Assembly: GCF_020662265.1 (NCBI RefSeq)
Contig: NZ_VEWM01000122.1
Location: forward strand, 124,001-188,000
Direction of reading: 5' to 3'
Source: Psychrobacter sp. I-STPA6b
GTDB taxonomy: Bacteria > Pseudomonadota > Gammaproteobacteria > Pseudomonadales > Moraxellaceae
DNA: 64,000 nucleotides
In this document: in pieces, positions 39,496 to 49,382 of the stretch
Layout: each line of letters starts with the position of its first letter
How positions within the stretch are numbered: position 1 is the stretch's first letter
Made by a program: the position numbers and the translations under genes
The notes under the pieces: model-generated
Databases searched by the model: none
Seen by the model: the letters and a program-made list of their open reading frames with translations, nothing else
Told to the model about the DNA's origin: nothing

Positions 39496-41424
39496 CTATG
39501 GGTGATTTGATATGCTTCCGATTGTTGTAGAAAATGTAATAACAAAGGACAATCCTAATACAATGATTGTTAATCCTGTAAAACCAAAATTTAAGTTTGG
39601 TAAAATATTAGAGCTGTAAATAAATAACATAAAACCAGCAACAAACATTGACCACATTAATAATGTGGCGAAAAAATATCCTATAGAATCTATAAATGAA
39701 AGAAAACGAGATATCTTTATTAACTTTTTATCCAGTGCTGTAAGAAAAATGGGTGCAATAGGTAATAACCAAGAAAAAGGGCTTAAAGGTATAAAGCCTG
39801 ATGGTGCTTCTGTAACACTGATAACAATAATAAAAGGGATGACGATATTAAATGCTACTAGAAATAAAGCAAAATAACTGCTAACTCCAACAATAAATAT
39901 ATTTTTATTTTGCATTCTTGCCATAGATAAAAACAAATTTAGCCCTGCTAAGTTTGCCAAAAAATACAAAAATGATTCACTATAAAGGTTATCTGTCAAA
40001 GGTTTATTTTGGCTAAATGATAGCCAAAATGTATAAATTACAAAAGCCAAAATACTACTGTTATATAGCCAGTTTTTCTTAAACTCATTATCTTCCTGAT
40101 CTTGAGATAAGTTTGCAAAGAATTTAAACTGCAACTGCCAAAAAATATAACCAATAGTTAAAACAACAAAAATACCCACACTATCATAGGAAAAGTTCAG
40201 CCAATTGCCTTGTGCTAATACCCAAAATAAACTCATAAAAATAGCAATCAATCCTGCCATTAATCCAAAGTCAATTGGACGAATAAACCAGCCAAATACC
40301 CAGCGCTGTAATGCCTGCATTTGTGGATGCTGTTGCCAGTATTTAGCGGTTAATTTGTTGTTGTCATTAACTTGTGGACTGTGTTGCTGATAAAACTGTA
40401 ATTCATCGTTTAATTGTTTAAGTTGCTCAGCAAGAGGTCGTGCTTTATAGGGCAGTAACATTTGATTAAAAAACAGCCAACGATTAGGAGTGCGAAATTC
40501 GCCATCTATTTTCAAATGCCAATGTTGATATACGTCAGGATAGTGACTGGCTAAATATTGTAACCAGTTGGCAGGGCTCTGAAAAAAGCTAAAGTGTTGG
40601 TATAAGTTATTCAAATGTTCTAATTGATACCACGGATATTGCGAGTGTTGCCAATGATTTAAATATTTATCCCAGCCAAACTGTGATTTGGCAAATTGAT
40701 AGCTATCAGGATAGATGGCAGGTTGCTCAGCAAACCAACTCAATAGCTGTTCTTCAAAGTCATTTTGTTCGTCTAAGGGACATTGTTTTAATTGTTGTAT
40801 TTGCTTGGTTAATAGTTCATAGAGGTGTTGGTCTTTATTAAATTTTTGATTATTCAGCACGTTTTGCCATTCGCGTTGCCAATCAGTAAGTTGCCAATGA
40901 GTAAATGCGGTCACCTTTTCATAGATAGGCGTTGCATTGTTTGTATTTGTATCGTCCAAATCAGTAGTGGTGTCCATTTCAGTAAAGAATGGACTGTTTT
41001 CATCAGTATAAGTTTCTACATTGATATTTATATCAGCAATATCAATAACCAGTGTTTGCTGGTTTGGGGAGGTGGTATTGACTGAGTAATTTAGAGTAAC
41101 GTTTTTATCCACTTCATTTGTATTTTTATCATCATTACCACGATTGCTATTATCATGATTTGTGGTCGTTTCTGCATGATGGTTTGAGTCGTTGTATGTA
41201 TTTGTAACACTGATTTGCTTATCGTCTGTTTCTTCTTCATCTGCAAAATCATACCAATATCGAGTTTCTAACGCTTGCTCATAGGCAGACCGCAGTTGTC
41301 GAAATCCATCAGGATTTTTATCAGGTTTATTGTGCTTTAGCTGTTTGGCGTAGGCTTTTTTGATGACAGCCTCATCATTGGTGGGTTCAATCCCTAAAAT
41401 TTGCCAACATGAATCATTTGTCAT
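39496..41424 (-). CDS. J-domain membrane protein, DjlB/DjlC-like partner of HscC
   Basis: The N-terminus is a J domain (CWQILGIEPTNDEAVIKKAYAKQLK...FRQLRSAYEQALE); the HPD tripeptide is replaced by KPD within KHNKPDKNPDGF, a variant usual for the HscC-linked J proteins. After a long acidic Asn/Asp/Thr linker (residues about 60-165) and a helical region, the C-terminal 250 residues hold about eight membrane helices. 642 residues is longer than E. coli DjlC. It lies 31 bp downstream of hscC on the same strand, as in E. coli, so it should stimulate HscC ATPase at the membrane. AGGTAT precedes ATG. Confidence 0.8.
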   Translation of the reverse strand: MTNDSCWQILGIEPTNDEAVIKKAYAKQLKHNKPDKNPDGFRQLRSAYEQALETRYWYDFADEEETDDKQISVTNTYNDSNHHAETTTNHDNSNRGNDDKNTNEVDKNVTLNYSVNTTSPNQQTLVIDIADININVETYTDENSPFFTEMDTTTDLDDTNTNNATPIYEKVTAFTHWQLTDWQREWQNVLNNQKFNKDQHLYELLTKQIQQLKQCPLDEQNDFEEQLLSWFAEQPAIYPDSYQFAKSQFGWDKYLNHWQHSQYPWYQLEHLNNLYQHFSFFQSPANWLQYLASHYPDVYQHWHLKIDGEFRTPNRWLFFNQMLLPYKARPLAEQLKQLNDELQFYQQHSPQVNDNNKLTAKYWQQHPQMQALQRWVFGWFIRPIDFGLMAGLIAIFMSLFWVLAQGNWLNFSYDSVGIFVVLTIGYIFWQLQFKFFANLSQDQEDNEFKKNWLYNSSILAFVIYTFWLSFSQNKPLTDNLYSESFLYFLANLAGLNLFLSMARMQNKNIFIVGVSSYFALFLVAFNIVIPFIIVISVTEAPSGFIPLSPFSWLLPIAPIFLTALDKKLIKISRFLSFIDSIGYFFATLLMWSMFVAGFMLFIYSSNILPNLNFGFTGLTIIVLGLSFVITFSTTIGSISNHP

Positions 41425-41455
41425 ACGTAATACCTAATACCTAAATAAATCACCA

Positions 41456-43165
41456 CTAAAACCAGTTGTCTTGTTCAAGCTGGTCTAAACTTTTGTTAAT
41501 CTCGCTATTGGCTTTACGAATTTGTTGTGGGTCTTGGCTATCTAGTACGCTTTCATACCAGCCAATTAAGCGGGCAAGTTGTGTACGCTCATAGCCAAGA
41601 CGCTGAGCATATAGCCGTTCGGCACGTGCTAAAATACTGCGGTTTTGGGCTTGGTCACGTGGATGGATTTTTAGATTGGCAAGTTTATCACGAGAGTTTT
41701 CAATCTCTTGGTTGCTCAGTTGTTTTGCCCCATTTTGGATAACCAAGTTATAGCTGTCATTGGTTTCGGTAATATTAATATCAACCTCAAGCAAGCCGTT
41801 AACATCATAAGAAAAGCGTACTTCAATGGGAAGCTCACAAGCTTTGCCTCGATGGCTGGCAGGTAGGGTAATGCTCAGTTCACCCAGTTTAATATTGTCA
41901 CGAGTCAGACGAGCCTCACCTTGATAAATATTAAATTGCACTTCAGTTTGGTTATTGTGTACAGGATAAAAAGTATGCACTTTACTGGTGGGAATCACTG
42001 TGTTGCGCTCAATAATTGGGGCAAATATACCATGCTGATATTGATTTTCACGAATCTCTAAAGAGGTATCCACTCCCATAGAATAAGGGGCAACATCGGT
42101 TAAAATCACTTCATCAAGAGCAGCATCTTCGGCGACTAGCCCAGCTTGAATGGCAGCACCAATAGCAATGGTTTCATCAGGATTTAAGTTAACAGCAGGG
42201 AAACGCCCTAGTAAGCGCGTCATTAGTTGGCGAAATACTGGCATCCGTGTTGCTCCACCGACCAGCACCACATCATCTAACTCTTTAATACGTAGTTTTG
42301 CATCACGAATTGCCCGTTCAATGGGGTCACGAAATCTTTGAAATAAAGGTTCACATAATTTTTCAAATTCACTTTCTTTGATTGTCCATGTATAGGGCGT
42401 ATTTTCAATAGTTAGTGACATGGTGGCTTGTTTTTGGTGGGTCAATGTACGTTTACAGGCTTCAGCTTCACCATGCAATAAGGATAAGTAAGGCTGCCAA
42501 AATTCTGCATTTGTATCTTGTTGTTGCTTAATAAACCCTTGTATTAGTATTTCAGTGAAATCCTCACCACCTAGACTATTATCGCCAGCACTGGCACGTA
42601 CTTCCATAATGCCTGAGAATAACTCTAACAAGGTGACATCAAAAGTACCACCACCCAAATCTAACACCAAAAACTTACAATCATCATTTTTCTCATGCAA
42701 ACCATAAGCCATAGCGGCTGCTGTCGGCTCATTGAGCAGACGACGTACGCTTAACCCTGCCATTTGTGCGGCGTTTTTGGTGGCTTGGCGTTGATGGTCA
42801 TTAAAATAGGCAGGGACAGTAATGACGGCATCAGTGACAGGCTCACCCAAATAGGCTTCAGCATCGGCTTTGAGTGATTTTAATACCAATGCAGATAATT
42901 CTTCAGCACTAAATTGATGCGATGCACCTAAGCGAAAGTTTTTTTGACTGCCCATAAAGCGTTTAAACACACTTGCTGTCTGCTCAGGATGACTAATCAA
43001 ACGCTCTTTGGCAGATTGTCCGACCAATATACTGCCATCTTTATCGACACTCACTACCGATGGGGTTAAAGTTTGCCCTAATGAATTAGGAATCAAGGTG
43101 GCTTTTCCATCTTGCCAAATGGCGACTAAACTGTTGGTTGTACCAAGGTCAATGCCGATAATCAT
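41456..43165 (-). CDS. hscC: Hsp70-family chaperone HscC
   Basis: 569 residues from ATG 43165 (MIIGIDLGTTNSLVAIW). The nucleotide-binding domain has the phosphate 1 loop GIDLGTTNS, phosphate 2 LDLGGGTFDVTLLE and adenosine motif DDVVLVGGATRMPVFRQL. The substrate-binding domain is short, with a C-terminus of about 180 residues and no EEVD-like tail, as expected for HscC (about 550-570 residues) and not DnaK (about 640). HscC is a specialised Hsp70 thought to interact with sigma-70 in E. coli. The TTG four codons upstream is rejected as start. First gene of a two-gene unit with its J protein. Confidence 0.9.
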   Translation of the reverse strand: MIIGIDLGTTNSLVAIWQDGKATLIPNSLGQTLTPSVVSVDKDGSILVGQSAKERLISHPEQTASVFKRFMGSQKNFRLGASHQFSAEELSALVLKSLKADAEAYLGEPVTDAVITVPAYFNDHQRQATKNAAQMAGLSVRRLLNEPTAAAMAYGLHEKNDDCKFLVLDLGGGTFDVTLLELFSGIMEVRASAGDNSLGGEDFTEILIQGFIKQQQDTNAEFWQPYLSLLHGEAEACKRTLTHQKQATMSLTIENTPYTWTIKESEFEKLCEPLFQRFRDPIERAIRDAKLRIKELDDVVLVGGATRMPVFRQLMTRLLGRFPAVNLNPDETIAIGAAIQAGLVAEDAALDEVILTDVAPYSMGVDTSLEIRENQYQHGIFAPIIERNTVIPTSKVHTFYPVHNNQTEVQFNIYQGEARLTRDNIKLGELSITLPASHRGKACELPIEVRFSYDVNGLLEVDINITETNDSYNLVIQNGAKQLSNQEIENSRDKLANLKIHPRDQAQNRSILARAERLYAQRLGYERTQLARLIGWYESVLDSQDPQQIRKANSEINKSLDQLEQDNWF

Positions 43166-43276
43166 AACAGTATCCAATCATGTATCAGGTGAGAAGAATA
43201 ATACTAACTCTATTTTTTGTAAATTTTAAGGATTATTAAACTTTAATACAATCTAGGTATGATACACCTGCTTTTT

Positions 43277-44443
43277 CTACTCAGGCATCTTATTTTTAGG
43301 TAACATTGTTTGCACAGAATGGATAGACCATAACAACCACCCAATCAATGCAACTAATACCAGCATACTTAGAGCACTACCTTCCAGCCCAAACTTCCCC
43401 CCTGTTAACCACATTGGCATATCAGGGTTAACCGTAGCGTTTAGTACACTCACAGGCACAGCAATACCACTGACTGCAAAGCCATACAGACTGGCCTGTG
43501 TCCAGTTCCATAGCCCATGAAAACCAATACTGACCCATAAACTATTAAACCGTAAATACAATAAAGAAAACATAACCCCTGCCAAAAAGATATTTACCAA
43601 GGGTATCCAATTTAAATCAGGATTGGCAAGGTGAAACAGCACAAATAGCAACGCATTGCCAATGACCCCTGCAGTTACGCCCCAACGGCTGGCAATCTCA
43701 GGCAATAAAAACCCACGACTAATCACCTCTTCGACACCACCTTGAAAGATAAACATCACCAGCGTAAATGCCAACAGTCCCCACCAAGAGCCAGTGAGTG
43801 CAGGTAAATTGCTGGTGAGTGATACGGCTTCATTACCATAAATAACAAGCAATATGCCCAGTGGCATACTTAGGCTCACAAAGCCTAATACAGCCCCGAG
43901 TAAAAACTTTGGTAAGCGACCATAAGGCTTACGGCGATATTTTGTGGTCATGGGCTTTAGCGGAGACAAGCCAATACGTTGTAAAAAGTTAATACGAGGT
44001 TGAGCCAGATAATTAGGAAGTTTTGTAGAGTTCAGAGGATTGAGTGAGTTATGAGAATGAGCGATGTTACTATCATTAGCAAGCAAAGAAGGCTGTTTTC
44101 TCGTGCGTAACCAGAGCCAACCTCGCCACCATCCCCATAATAAGAGTAACTGTGCCATAAACTGCATCACAGCCCCAGAATAAAACAGCCAGCCTTGACC
44201 AATATCACTATCAGGAAAGGGTAACAAATACACCAATAGATAAGCAAAACCACCAATAATTGACCAAATAGAAGTCAAAACACAAGCAATGACAGGATGC
44301 ACAGTCGCTCGGCGGTGTTGATGTAACCAGTTAATCACGGGATAAGGTGTATCAGAAATATGGTGTGGTTGGTAGGACTGGTTGGATTGGTTAGATTGAT
44401 GAAGTTGATGAGATTGATAAGACGGGGGCTGGTTGATAGACAT
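43277..44443 (-). CDS. CPBP-family intramembrane metalloprotease
   Basis: 388 residues, eight or so membrane helices. The CAAX/ABI signature is clear: motif 1 GGVEEVISRGFLLP (EExxxR), motif 2 ALLFVLFHLAN (FxxxH), and motif 3 WVSIGFHGLWNW. Bacterial CPBP proteins cleave or bind substrates within the membrane and are often bacteriocin self-immunity or prenyl-protein proteases; the target here is unknown. The first 30 residues are a Gln/Ser/His-rich cytoplasmic tail (for example QSNQSNQSYQPHH), probably from repeat slippage. AGGTGATGT precedes ATG. Confidence 0.85.
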   Translation of the reverse strand: MSINQPPSYQSHQLHQSNQSNQSYQPHHISDTPYPVINWLHQHRRATVHPVIACVLTSIWSIIGGFAYLLVYLLPFPDSDIGQGWLFYSGAVMQFMAQLLLLWGWWRGWLWLRTRKQPSLLANDSNIAHSHNSLNPLNSTKLPNYLAQPRINFLQRIGLSPLKPMTTKYRRKPYGRLPKFLLGAVLGFVSLSMPLGILLVIYGNEAVSLTSNLPALTGSWWGLLAFTLVMFIFQGGVEEVISRGFLLPEIASRWGVTAGVIGNALLFVLFHLANPDLNWIPLVNIFLAGVMFSLLYLRFNSLWVSIGFHGLWNWTQASLYGFAVSGIAVPVSVLNATVNPDMPMWLTGGKFGLEGSALSMLVLVALIGWLLWSIHSVQTMLPKNKMPE

Positions 44444-44621
44444 ACATCACCTGTTATTTATTAGCTGATATTTAAATAATTATTTATAATACTCTTGATA
44501 CTGTTATTTATATCATGATGACGATTTGATATAACGAACTATCATAGGCTTTTTTTAGTGCAGTTTATTGCCTATTTTGTTGTTTTAACTTATAAAGATT
44601 AAATAGTATAAGGAGTTAGTC

Positions 44622-45005
44622 ATGCAGTCTTACAAAAAATCTCGTACAGTACAGAAATTAGAACGCTTTGGGCGTATTCTGGCATTGATGGTGGGTGTGG
44701 GTAGTGTTTCAGCCATCTCTGGCATCGCTCAAGCCCAAACCGTTTGGGTGGATGTACGTACCCCAGCAGAATTTGCCACAGGGCATGTGGTGAACGCTAA
44801 AAACTTACCGTATGAAAACATCGTTAGCCTTGCCGTTGCTCAAGGTTATGATAAAGATGATACCATTTTATTATATTGTCGCTCAGGTCATCGGGCAGGT
44901 ATTGCCAGACGCTCACTACTAGGTGCGGGCTATCAAAATGTGCAGAACCTTGGTGGCTTTGATGATTTAGTAGAAACAGGAGCAGTTAAGGTGAATCAAA
45001 ACTAG
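44622..45005 (+). CDS. Exported rhodanese-like sulfurtransferase (PspE-type)
   Basis: 127 residues with a signal peptide ending AQA (residue about 38), so periplasmic. One rhodanese domain follows: VWVDVRTPAEFATGHVVNAKNLPYE, the active loop YCRSGHR with Cys86, and the final NLGGFDDLVE. The loop composition resembles PspE, a thiosulfate sulfurtransferase. AAGGAG 8 bp upstream sets the start. Just 23 bp separates it from the acetyltransferase gene, so the two are likely co-transcribed. Confidence 0.87.
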   Translation: MQSYKKSRTVQKLERFGRILALMVGVGSVSAISGIAQAQTVWVDVRTPAEFATGHVVNAKNLPYENIVSLAVAQGYDKDDTILLYCRSGHRAGIARRSLLGAGYQNVQNLGGFDDLVETGAVKVNQN

Positions 45006-45028
45006 CTATCAAAAAGGACTAGGATGCC

Positions 45029-45628
45029 ATGCCAGTATTTTTACGGACAGCTCATCATGCAGACATTCCAGCAGTTGAGAGGTTACTAAATCAATGTTAT
45101 CGCAGTGACCAAGGTTGGACAAATGAATCTCACCTGATTGCAGGTATACGCACCACCCAAACTGAGCTACAGCAAGTCATTGATGACGATAGCCATTATC
45201 TATTTGTTTATCCACAGACAGACAACGGACAGCGAAACGGTATAGAAACAGGTAAAATGCTGGCATGTATTGCAGTCAAATTTGAGCATGCTCTTAACCC
45301 TAAAAACGTACCCATTGCCTATATTGGTATGTTTGCCGTTCACCCTGAGCATCAAGGGCAAGGTGTGGGTGACACCTTATTACAAGCAGTGGAAACCTTT
45401 GCCCACCGCCACCTTGGTACTCGCAATGGCAATGGCAACGAAAACACCAAACAAGCCTATCAACTACAAATGAGTGTCCTAGAGCAACGCCCTGAACTAT
45501 TAGCCTATTATCAGCGTCGAGGTTACCAGCCCACAGGTGAAATCATTCCATTTCCTGAAGATGGTAATAATGGCGAACCACGACAAAAGGGCTTAACATT
45601 GAGGGTATTAGCCAAACAAACAGGGTGA
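45029..45628 (+). CDS. GNAT-family N-acetyltransferase
   Basis: 199 residues. The acetyl-CoA binding motif A is visible as IGMFAVHPEHQGQGVGDTLLQAVE (Q/RxxGxG/A), with motif B near LQMSVLEQRPELLAYYQRRGYQPTG. The N-terminus (AHHADIPAVERLLNQCYR) fits the first helix of the fold. The substrate (small molecule or protein N-terminus) is not readable. AGGACTAGGATGCC lies before the ATG. A family B repeat starts 26 bp after the stop. Confidence 0.85.
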   Translation: MPVFLRTAHHADIPAVERLLNQCYRSDQGWTNESHLIAGIRTTQTELQQVIDDDSHYLFVYPQTDNGQRNGIETGKMLACIAVKFEHALNPKNVPIAYIGMFAVHPEHQGQGVGDTLLQAVETFAHRHLGTRNGNGNENTKQAYQLQMSVLEQRPELLAYYQRRGYQPTGEIIPFPEDGNNGEPRQKGLTLRVLAKQTG

Positions 45629-45653
45629 TTTTTAACAGAGTTCTTTTGAATCG

Positions 45654-45798
45654 TAGCCAATCTTGCTGTCCGCTTGTATCTGCCAGCCTAGGCGAGGCGG
45701 TGGCACGAGCTGAGACATTGCTGTTACCTCGACACTATCTCAGACTCTAGCCACCGCAACTCGCCCAGACTGGCAGGATACCGCTACCATCAAGGCTA
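45654..45798. repeat. Family B structured repeat, copy 2
   Basis: 145 bp, same length and ends (TAGC...GCTA) as 7246-7390. Here the stem is CTGCCAGCCTAGGCGAG with CTCGCCCAGACTGGCAG; the outer pairs changed on both sides together compared with copy 1. The loop region GGCGGTGGCACGAGCTGAGA is conserved. Confidence 0.75.
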
Positions 45799-45919
45799 GC
45801 GGTAACATCTATTATCTTGTAATGATTTATCGTATTTATAACTTTCTAATTGAAAATCTCCCTTTTTTCAAAGGAAGATTTAGACAGAGTATCTACCTAC
45901 CCAAGGGCAGTATAAGTTC

Positions 45920-46456
45920 TTATTTCAAATTTTGGTCAGATTTGCTGTCTTGCCAATAACCTTGAATTTTCTTATAAAACTCATCAAACTCTTGCTCATT
46001 ATTAAAGCTAGATTTGGGAATAATATGAATAGCTTTAATAATATAAAATGATAGAGGCACATGTATAATTAAAAGCTTAGAACTTGTTTGAATTTTTTTT
46101 ATTTCTGAATAGTGATATATTGTATTATTAACTTCAGTTTTTTCTCTTATACCTTGAGAAAATATAGTATATATATGCTGTCCTAACACACCTTTTTTGA
46201 TGTAAGCATAGAGAAATCCAAATATTAATGTAAAAATAATACCAACCATTATGCAACTGACAGTAACTATTAGACTATATAAGATAGCTAAGCAAACTGC
46301 TAAAATTAATTTAATAGAGATATTTAGTTGCATTATAAAATATAAAAAATTAAATATAAAAATAATTAAGATAGATATTTTAAATGTTTTTGTGTTTAAA
46401 GCGATGAATTGAGCTTTAACCAGATCCCAATGAGTAATATTAACTGTGACTTTCAT
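45920..46456 (-). CDS. YcxB-like membrane protein
   Basis: 178 residues. Two long hydrophobic helices (about residues 25-75 and 65-90) are followed by a soluble C-terminal domain with the YcxB pattern: FSQGIREKTEVNNTIYHYSEIKKIQTSSKLLIIHV, then AIHIIPKSSFNNEQEFDEFYKKI. This small membrane family is of unknown function. The gene is noticeably AT-rich and uses many Ile/Lys codons, unlike its neighbours, which suggests transfer. AAGGAAG 5 bp before ATG supports the start. Confidence 0.7.
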   Translation of the reverse strand: MKVTVNITHWDLVKAQFIALNTKTFKISILIIFIFNFLYFIMQLNISIKLILAVCLAILYSLIVTVSCIMVGIIFTLIFGFLYAYIKKGVLGQHIYTIFSQGIREKTEVNNTIYHYSEIKKIQTSSKLLIIHVPLSFYIIKAIHIIPKSSFNNEQEFDEFYKKIQGYWQDSKSDQNLK

Positions 46457-46480
46457 GATACTTCCTTATAATACACATGC

Positions 46481-48157
46481 TTAAACTGAATACACCGTAA
46501 TTGACTTATCCTTATCCTTATTATTCAATTTGTTGTCAGCCTCTTTTGTCGTATTAGCCAAAATATCCGTCCCTATTATTGCATCTTCCATTGTATCTGA
46601 AACTGCTCTGCGAGCCATAAACTGTGTCTCTAACGTCTTGCGTATATCTGCCAGTTTTTCTACTTTATCATCACGATAAAAAATATTAAAACTCTCAAAC
46701 GGTATCATCTTGCCATCAGGCTGGGCAAAGTGGATACAGGACTTTTTTAACGCCCGAATATCTAGATTTTGTGCATCCATAAACTGCACAATCATCACCC
46801 GAAACACATTATCATAGCTTAAATGTGGGGCATTAATCTTAGGCAGACAGCACAGCAATTCTGATAAACAATCCGCTTGCGACTCAGGTGAATGATTGGT
46901 ACTGAGCACTTTAATGAGCTGATTTTTGGCTTGTGCTTGCACATCAGGATTTTGCTCAAATAAGATGGTATTGCCACCACCATTCATAATCACATCAGGG
47001 GTCAGATAACGGGTGAGGGGAGTGACTTCAACAGGTGCGGGAATGGTTGGTGTGCTTGTATGATTTGCATCATGATTATTATACGTCTTTAACGCATAAC
47101 CCATCGCCAATGTATCAGGGTTACAAGGAACAGGCACAATGTCATCTAAAGTAAATACCGTTGACTGCTCAGCGATTTGCCGACGCATCTGTGAGATGGT
47201 TAAGCGTTGCTTACTGGCATCCAGCAAGGCATCATCTAGCCCAATACGCCCCGATTCTGATAACGGCTGAAAGCTGACCCCACGCACACAACGATAACTT
47301 AAACCATGCTCAATGATACGTCCCATCTCGCCATCATTGAGTCTTTTTTTAATTGTCGCCACAAGGGTAGTGGATAGGTTATGGGTTTCCAAATTAGCAA
47401 GGGCTTGCTGATGAATACGGGCAAGGTTTGCCCCACGTAATACATGAATATGAGCATCATCAAGCGAGTCAAACTGTAGATAAATTTCTAAGCCTTGCAC
47501 TTTAGCACTATTCTGATTTTTTAACCGATACGCATAGTCAGCAAGACGTGTAACAAACTCAGGCTCTTTTGCCAAGCGGATACCATTGGTATTAATCATC
47601 ACATGGCGAATGGGCAGGGTTTGGATATAATCCAAAATTGCAAATAGCTCAGGATGCAAAGTTGGCTCACCACCAGAGAGTTGCACCACATCAGGCTCAC
47701 CTTCACAGGCGACCACCGTATCCAGCATCGCTTTGACGGTTGCTAAAGACTTATATTTATAGGACAGGTGCGGTAGATTGACTTCTCGGCTCATACCCGA
47801 GTCAGCAAAGCACACAGGGCAATCGAGATTACACACATCGGTAATCTCAACAATGGTTAAGCACGAGTGTTGCATGTGGTCAGGACACAATCCACAGTCA
47901 TAGGGGCAACCATATTGCATCGGTGTGCTAAAAGTCTCTGGCATCTCAGGGCGTTTGACATACACTTCTCGGCACGAGCGATAATAGTCCACATCGTCCA
48001 TCATTAGCACCCGTTCATTGCCATGCACAGGACACCATTTATCCATATACACATGGTTGTTTTTAAAGATGATTTTGGCTTCCACAGGATACAGACAGGT
48101 GCTACAGACTGAGCTTGTGGTGTCATAAAACTCATAAGGGCGATTTTTGCGTGACAT
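46481..48157 (-). CDS. Tes-like radical SAM protein with extra Fe-S/rubredoxin-type cysteines
   Basis: 558 residues. The radical SAM cluster motif is C109-NLD-C113-PV-C116 in ITDVCNLDCPVCFADSG. Ahead of it lie C84, C88, C91 and C99 (YGCPYDCGLCPDH) and an N-terminal group C18/C21/C42/C62 (VCSTC, KWCPVHG). This layout (rubredoxin-like site, auxiliary clusters, radical site CPVCFA) is known in archaeal tetraether synthase Tes and close relatives, which join lipid chains by carbon-carbon bonds. SAM-binding VQLSGGEPTLHPE is also present. AAGGA precedes ATG. It lies 170 bp downstream of an Lgt paralogue, which supports a lipid-related role. The substrate is unknown. Confidence 0.75.
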   Translation of the reverse strand: MSRKNRPYEFYDTTSSVCSTCLYPVEAKIIFKNNHVYMDKWCPVHGNERVLMMDDVDYYRSCREVYVKRPEMPETFSTPMQYGCPYDCGLCPDHMQHSCLTIVEITDVCNLDCPVCFADSGMSREVNLPHLSYKYKSLATVKAMLDTVVACEGEPDVVQLSGGEPTLHPELFAILDYIQTLPIRHVMINTNGIRLAKEPEFVTRLADYAYRLKNQNSAKVQGLEIYLQFDSLDDAHIHVLRGANLARIHQQALANLETHNLSTTLVATIKKRLNDGEMGRIIEHGLSYRCVRGVSFQPLSESGRIGLDDALLDASKQRLTISQMRRQIAEQSTVFTLDDIVPVPCNPDTLAMGYALKTYNNHDANHTSTPTIPAPVEVTPLTRYLTPDVIMNGGGNTILFEQNPDVQAQAKNQLIKVLSTNHSPESQADCLSELLCCLPKINAPHLSYDNVFRVMIVQFMDAQNLDIRALKKSCIHFAQPDGKMIPFESFNIFYRDDKVEKLADIRKTLETQFMARRAVSDTMEDAIIGTDILANTTKEADNKLNNKDKDKSITVYSV

Positions 48158-48327
48158 TAGCTATCCTTGTTACCGTAGTTATGGTATATCTTTAACGGCT
48201 GAGGTTGTTGGCTGACTTACTTAATTTGTTTTTGGTTGGTTGAGTTATCTTGAAAGAATCAACGGAGTTTATTAAGACATTCTTTTTTCATTACAGTATC
48301 TTTTAAAAAGAAGCTGTCCCATCTATT

Positions 48328-49119
48328 TTACTGTGGTTGTTTTTTTAACCACATTAAACGCCTTACATCTCGCCACACAAACGGTAAATAGCAGACCACT
48401 GCCAGCAAGCATGCCCATTGTATCCCTGATAGCCCAAACCAATAAGCATAAGGGACAGGTTTAATGCCATCAACCAACAATCGCCACAGCATGTAGCTGA
48501 TAAACAACACTTTAAAACTCAGCCCGCTGACTGCTTTGAGTTTAGGATAAGCACAGTAAAAGAAAATCAGCATGGTCATTGCCCACACCATATCATAAAG
48601 CTGGGTAGGATGACGCAATATACCATCGCCAAAATCAATACCCCAAGGCAGGCTGGTTGCCACCCCATAAGTACCATCATGTAGCCCTGCCAAATAGCAA
48701 CCAGTACGCCCAACGATTAGCCCCAAACAAAACGGCACAATAAATAAATCACCCGTTGAATAGCGAATACCCGCCAGTTTTTTGGCAATTTCAATACCAA
48801 TTAGTCCGCCAATCATACCACCAACAATGGTCTGTCCCAATGCCAGTGACATTACCCCAAATTTTGACCATGCTTGTGGTACTTCTATTAAAAACAACAG
48901 CTTATTGCCAATGCTTGCTCCCAAAATACAGCCAATGGCAACCACAAAGCTCTCTTTGGATAAAATACCTGCTTGCTGTGGTGAGTTTGGGTTATTTTTA
49001 ACATAATGTTTTTTAATCAGCCGATAGCTTTGTACACCAACAATCAGTGCCAGCCATTCAAATATAAAATGGACAATATGTGCTGTTTGTGCGGAGAGGG
49101 GGAAATAGGGAATGTTCAT
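48328..49119 (-). CDS. Prolipoprotein diacylglyceryl transferase (Lgt) paralogue
   Basis: 263 residues, seven membrane helices. Lgt-type motifs are present in modified form: LIVGRTGCYLAGLHDGTYG (Lgt: GRxGNFxNGE) and LRHPTQLYDMVWA (RHPSQLYEA). The second is a strong hallmark, while the first differs at residues important in true Lgt, so this is probably a paralogue that transfers or binds a phospholipid-derived group to another acceptor. It precedes the radical SAM gene on the same strand. The start has only a weak ribosome-binding site. Next upstream on the same strand are three tiny membrane proteins. Confidence 0.78.
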   Translation of the reverse strand: MNIPYFPLSAQTAHIVHFIFEWLALIVGVQSYRLIKKHYVKNNPNSPQQAGILSKESFVVAIGCILGASIGNKLLFLIEVPQAWSKFGVMSLALGQTIVGGMIGGLIGIEIAKKLAGIRYSTGDLFIVPFCLGLIVGRTGCYLAGLHDGTYGVATSLPWGIDFGDGILRHPTQLYDMVWAMTMLIFFYCAYPKLKAVSGLSFKVLFISYMLWRLLVDGIKPVPYAYWFGLSGIQWACLLAVVCYLPFVWRDVRRLMWLKKQPQ

Positions 49120-49127
49120 GCTTGGTG

Positions 49128-49334
49128 CTAGAAAGAAGATGATAGCTGATTAGCACACCAGCCAAAACCAACACAAAAAATCAATCCTGAAACTATCATC
49201 ATTATTTTAGCTTGTTTGAGTATTGGTTCACGCTCTATTTTATCTTGCTTGTTTAGACCAACCATAAGAATAATAAACCCAAGTAAAAAAATAGCAATAC
49301 AGATAAACATCATAGGTAGAAATAAGACTCCCAT
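49128..49334 (-). CDS. Small two-helix membrane protein (68 aa)
   Basis: Helices at residues about 5-25 and 43-60 (FICIAIFLLGFIILMVGL; IMMIVSGLIFCVGFGWC) with a charged loop KQDKIEREPILKQAK between them, giving a hairpin with both ends outside. It shares layout and a GxxxCxxG-like end (VGFGWCANQL) with the next gene (VGSGYCYRLF), so the two may be paralogues. It is 8 bp before the Lgt paralogue start and probably co-transcribed with it. No known family. Confidence 0.5.
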   Translation of the reverse strand: MGVLFLPMMFICIAIFLLGFIILMVGLNKQDKIEREPILKQAKIMMIVSGLIFCVGFGWCANQLSSSF

Positions 49335-49382
49335 TAGGTTATTTAATCCTTATATCTGGTTTTCTGTTTTATGACTTTTTAA

